From Acidimicrobiia bacterium (GTDB taxonomy: Bacteria; Actinomycetota; Acidimicrobiia; Acidimicrobiales; Bin134): a stretch of DNA of 14,647 nt. Of this stretch, positions 13,515 through 14,647 are shown in pieces; position 1 is the first letter of the stretch; every line of letters begins with the position of its first letter. Made by a program: the position numbers and the translations under genes. Where the stretch lies: positions 1 through 14,647 of the forward strand of contig VYDF01000277.1 of NCBI GenBank assembly GCA_009843565.1, in the 5' to 3' direction. The notes beneath the pieces are model-generated. The model was not told the origin of the DNA. It did not search any database and saw only the letters and a program-made list of their open reading frames with translations.

Positions 13515-13793
13515 GTGGGCAACCTCGGATGGGCCGAAATTGCGGTGATCGCAGTGGTGGCCCTGGTGGTGCTGGGGCCCGACAAGCTGCCAGGAGCAGC
13601 CCGTCAGATCGGCAACTTCATCCGCCAGATCCGCAAAATCTCCACCGGATTCCAACAGGAGTTGCAAAACGCCCTAGACGAGCCCATCGAGGCTGAAGCC
13701 CGACGGCAAGGGGAACTAGCAGTGGAGCAGAGCAAGCAGGAAAGCCCACAGGAGGTTGAACAGGCCAGCAACCCACCCCCTGACAGCTCGTGA
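13515..13793 (+). CDS. tatB: Twin-arginine translocase TatA/TatB family protein, TatB-like
   Basis: Component of the Tat system, which exports folded proteins. The 92-residue protein has a short N-terminal stretch with Glu8, one membrane helix (about 6-20), the hinge GPDKLP (21-26), an amphipathic helix (AARQIGNFIRQIRKISTGFQQELQ) and an acidic, Gln/Pro-rich tail. The opening NLGWAEIAV, the VVLGP(D/E)(K/R)LPGA hinge and the long amphipathic helix fit TatB better than TatA, but single-sequence assignment between the two is uncertain; in several Actinobacteria the gene at this position is named tatA. It starts at GTG 13515, close behind a -10-like hexamer. Its stop overlaps a GTG that opens a duplicated tatC start. 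Confidence 0.88.
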   Translation: MGNLGWAEIAVIAVVALVVLGPDKLPGAARQIGNFIRQIRKISTGFQQELQNALDEPIEAEARRQGELAVEQSKQESPQEVEQASNPPPDSS

Positions 13794-13843
13794 GCGACCA
13801 AGGGGAGGGCCGCATCCGGCCTAACTGCGGGGCCATGACGTGA
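13790..13843 (+). other. Mini-ORF copying the TatC N-terminus (MSDQGEGRIRPNCGAMT)
   Basis: A 17-codon frame whose GTG overlaps the tatB stop (GTGA) and whose TGA overlaps the GTG of tatC. The first eight residues equal those of TatC. The architecture equals the pafB/pafC chain but with a single, older copy. Translation is not shown. Confidence 0.4.
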
Positions 13844-13889
13844 GCGACCAAGGGGAGGGCCGCGTCCGGTCTAGCGACGGGACCATGCC
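13790..13889 (+). repeat. 50-bp tandem duplication at the tatB/tatC junction
   Basis: Copies at 13790-13839 and 13840-13889 share a perfect 24-base start and are about 85% identical overall. Each begins with GTGA, and each ends with an ATG after a G/C-rich segment. The first copy overlaps the tatB stop; the second opens tatC. The substitutions change the encoded residues, so the copies are not kept the same at the protein level. Confidence 0.9.
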
Positions 13890-14647
13890 GTTGATGGAGC
13901 ATCTGGTCGAGCTGCGATCACGGCTCATCAAGTGCATCTTGGCCGTGGTGGCCGGAGCGGTGGTTTGCTGGGTGTTCTATCCCCAGATCCTGGACTGGCT
14001 GGTCCAGCCGTACTGCGATGTGATTCCCGAAGAGGCGGTGACTGAGGAGGCGGCGAGACAGAACCTGTTCGGAGGATGCGAGCTGCTGGTTCTGGATCCG
14101 CTGGAACCGTTCTCGGTGCGGCTGACCGTGGCGGGCTACGGAGGGTTGACCCTGGCGATCCCGGTCGTGCTCTGGCAGATGTGGAGGTTCGTTCAGCCCG
14201 GCCTCTACCCCCGAGAACGACGGCACGCAGCCGCGTTCACGGTGGCCGGCGCCTTGTTGTTCGCGCTGGGGGCCGGATTGGCCTATTGGAGTATCCCCCG
14301 GGCCCTGAACTTCTTAGCCTCGATCGGAGGCGAGGACTTGGTGACCGGCTTCTCCCCGGCCAAGTACCTGGGGTTCGTGGTCAAGATGATGGCTGCTTTC
14401 GGCATCGGCTTTGAGTTCCCCATTCTGCTGGTGTTCTTGCAGCTCGCCGGAATCATCCACTACCGCCAGCTGATCAGGTGGCGGCGATTCGCCATCGTCG
14501 GCATCGTGGCCCTGGTCGCGGTGATCACCCCCAGCGGTGATCCCTTCACGCTGATGGTGCTGTCGGTGCCCATGTACTTGTTCTATGAAGCGGCGATAGC
14601 CATCGGATGGATGCGAGCCCGCCGAGAACGCCGCCGAACCGTTGAAG
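13840..14647 (+). CDS. tatC: Sec-independent protein translocase TatC, 3' partial
   Basis: Core membrane subunit of the Tat translocase that binds twin-arginine signal peptides. The frame is open for 269 codons to the right edge. The cytoplasmic N-terminal motif MPLMEHLVELRSRL (from residue 16) is the conserved signal-peptide-binding start, followed by helices beginning IKCILAVVAG and GYGGLTLAIPVVLWQMW, the loop FVQPGLYPRER, and the late motif AVITPSGDPFTLMVLSVPMYLFYE. Six membrane helices can be traced, so only the cytoplasmic tail is missing. The first extracytoplasmic loop carries two cysteines (PYCD and GGCE). The start is either GTG 13840, which overlaps the mini-ORF stop, or ATG 13885, which removes a 15-residue variable lead. 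Confidence 0.94.
   Translation, partial: MSDQGEGRVRSSDGTMPLMEHLVELRSRLIKCILAVVAGAVVCWVFYPQILDWLVQPYCDVIPEEAVTEEAARQNLFGGCELLVLDPLEPFSVRLTVAGYGGLTLAIPVVLWQMWRFVQPGLYPRERRHAAAFTVAGALLFALGAGLAYWSIPRALNFLASIGGEDLVTGFSPAKYLGFVVKMMAAFGIGFEFPILLVFLQLAGIIHYRQLIRWRRFAIVGIVALVAVITPSGDPFTLMVLSVPMYLFYEAAIAIGWMRARRERRRTVE

Overview
The window is a high-GC bacterial segment carrying a complete Pup-proteasome locus: mpa (ARC ATPase), dop, pup, prcB, prcA, pafA, pafB and pafC, in that order on the plus strand. This set, followed by a Tat translocase pair and preceded by a TrmI tRNA methyltransferase and a small ferredoxin, is the hallmark of Actinomycetota. The N-terminus of PafA (GIENEYGVTC), the deep-branching look of several small proteins and frequent GTG starts suggest a non-mycobacterial lineage, possibly Acidimicrobiia. 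That last placement is inference.

Layout. Positions 2-586 hold the 3' part of a Lon-substrate-binding-domain protein. Positions 629-2175 form a tightly packed operon of three small proteins, at least the first two of them membrane proteins, and trmI, with GTGA stop/start overlaps. A minus-strand ferredoxin (2193-2432) and a short divergent region precede mpa (2617-4377), dop (4426-5949), pup (6075-6269), prcB/prcA (6286-7760), pafA (7798-9156) and pafB/pafC (9156-11153). Signal peptidase I (11168-11815) follows closely. A convergent two-gene minus-strand operon encodes a glycerophosphodiester phosphodiesterase-family protein and a ZnuC-like ABC ATPase with a histidine-rich tail (13444 to 11826). 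A TatA/TatB protein and TatC (running off the right edge) close the window.

How the genes work together. PafA ligates Pup to lysines of target proteins after Dop converts the C-terminal Gln of Pup to Glu. Mpa binds Pup through its coiled coil, unfolds the target and feeds it into the PrcA/PrcB 20S core. PafB and PafC are WYL-domain regulators known in mycobacteria to act together in the DNA damage response. Signal peptidase and Tat proteins serve protein export and are neighbours, not known partners.

Most unusual observation. Four short tandem duplications sit exactly at gene junctions: the dop 3' end (47-bp unit), prcA/pafA (38 bp), pafB/pafC (44 bp, three copies) and tatB/tatC (50 bp). Three of them copy the beginning of the downstream gene and create a tiny ORF between the upstream stop and the true start. 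All four periods leave remainder 2 when divided by 3, the class that closes these mini-ORFs instead of extending the downstream protein. A second pattern is a TANNNT -10-like hexamer 6-9 nt before the start codon of several genes, which suggests leaderless or near-leaderless transcripts.
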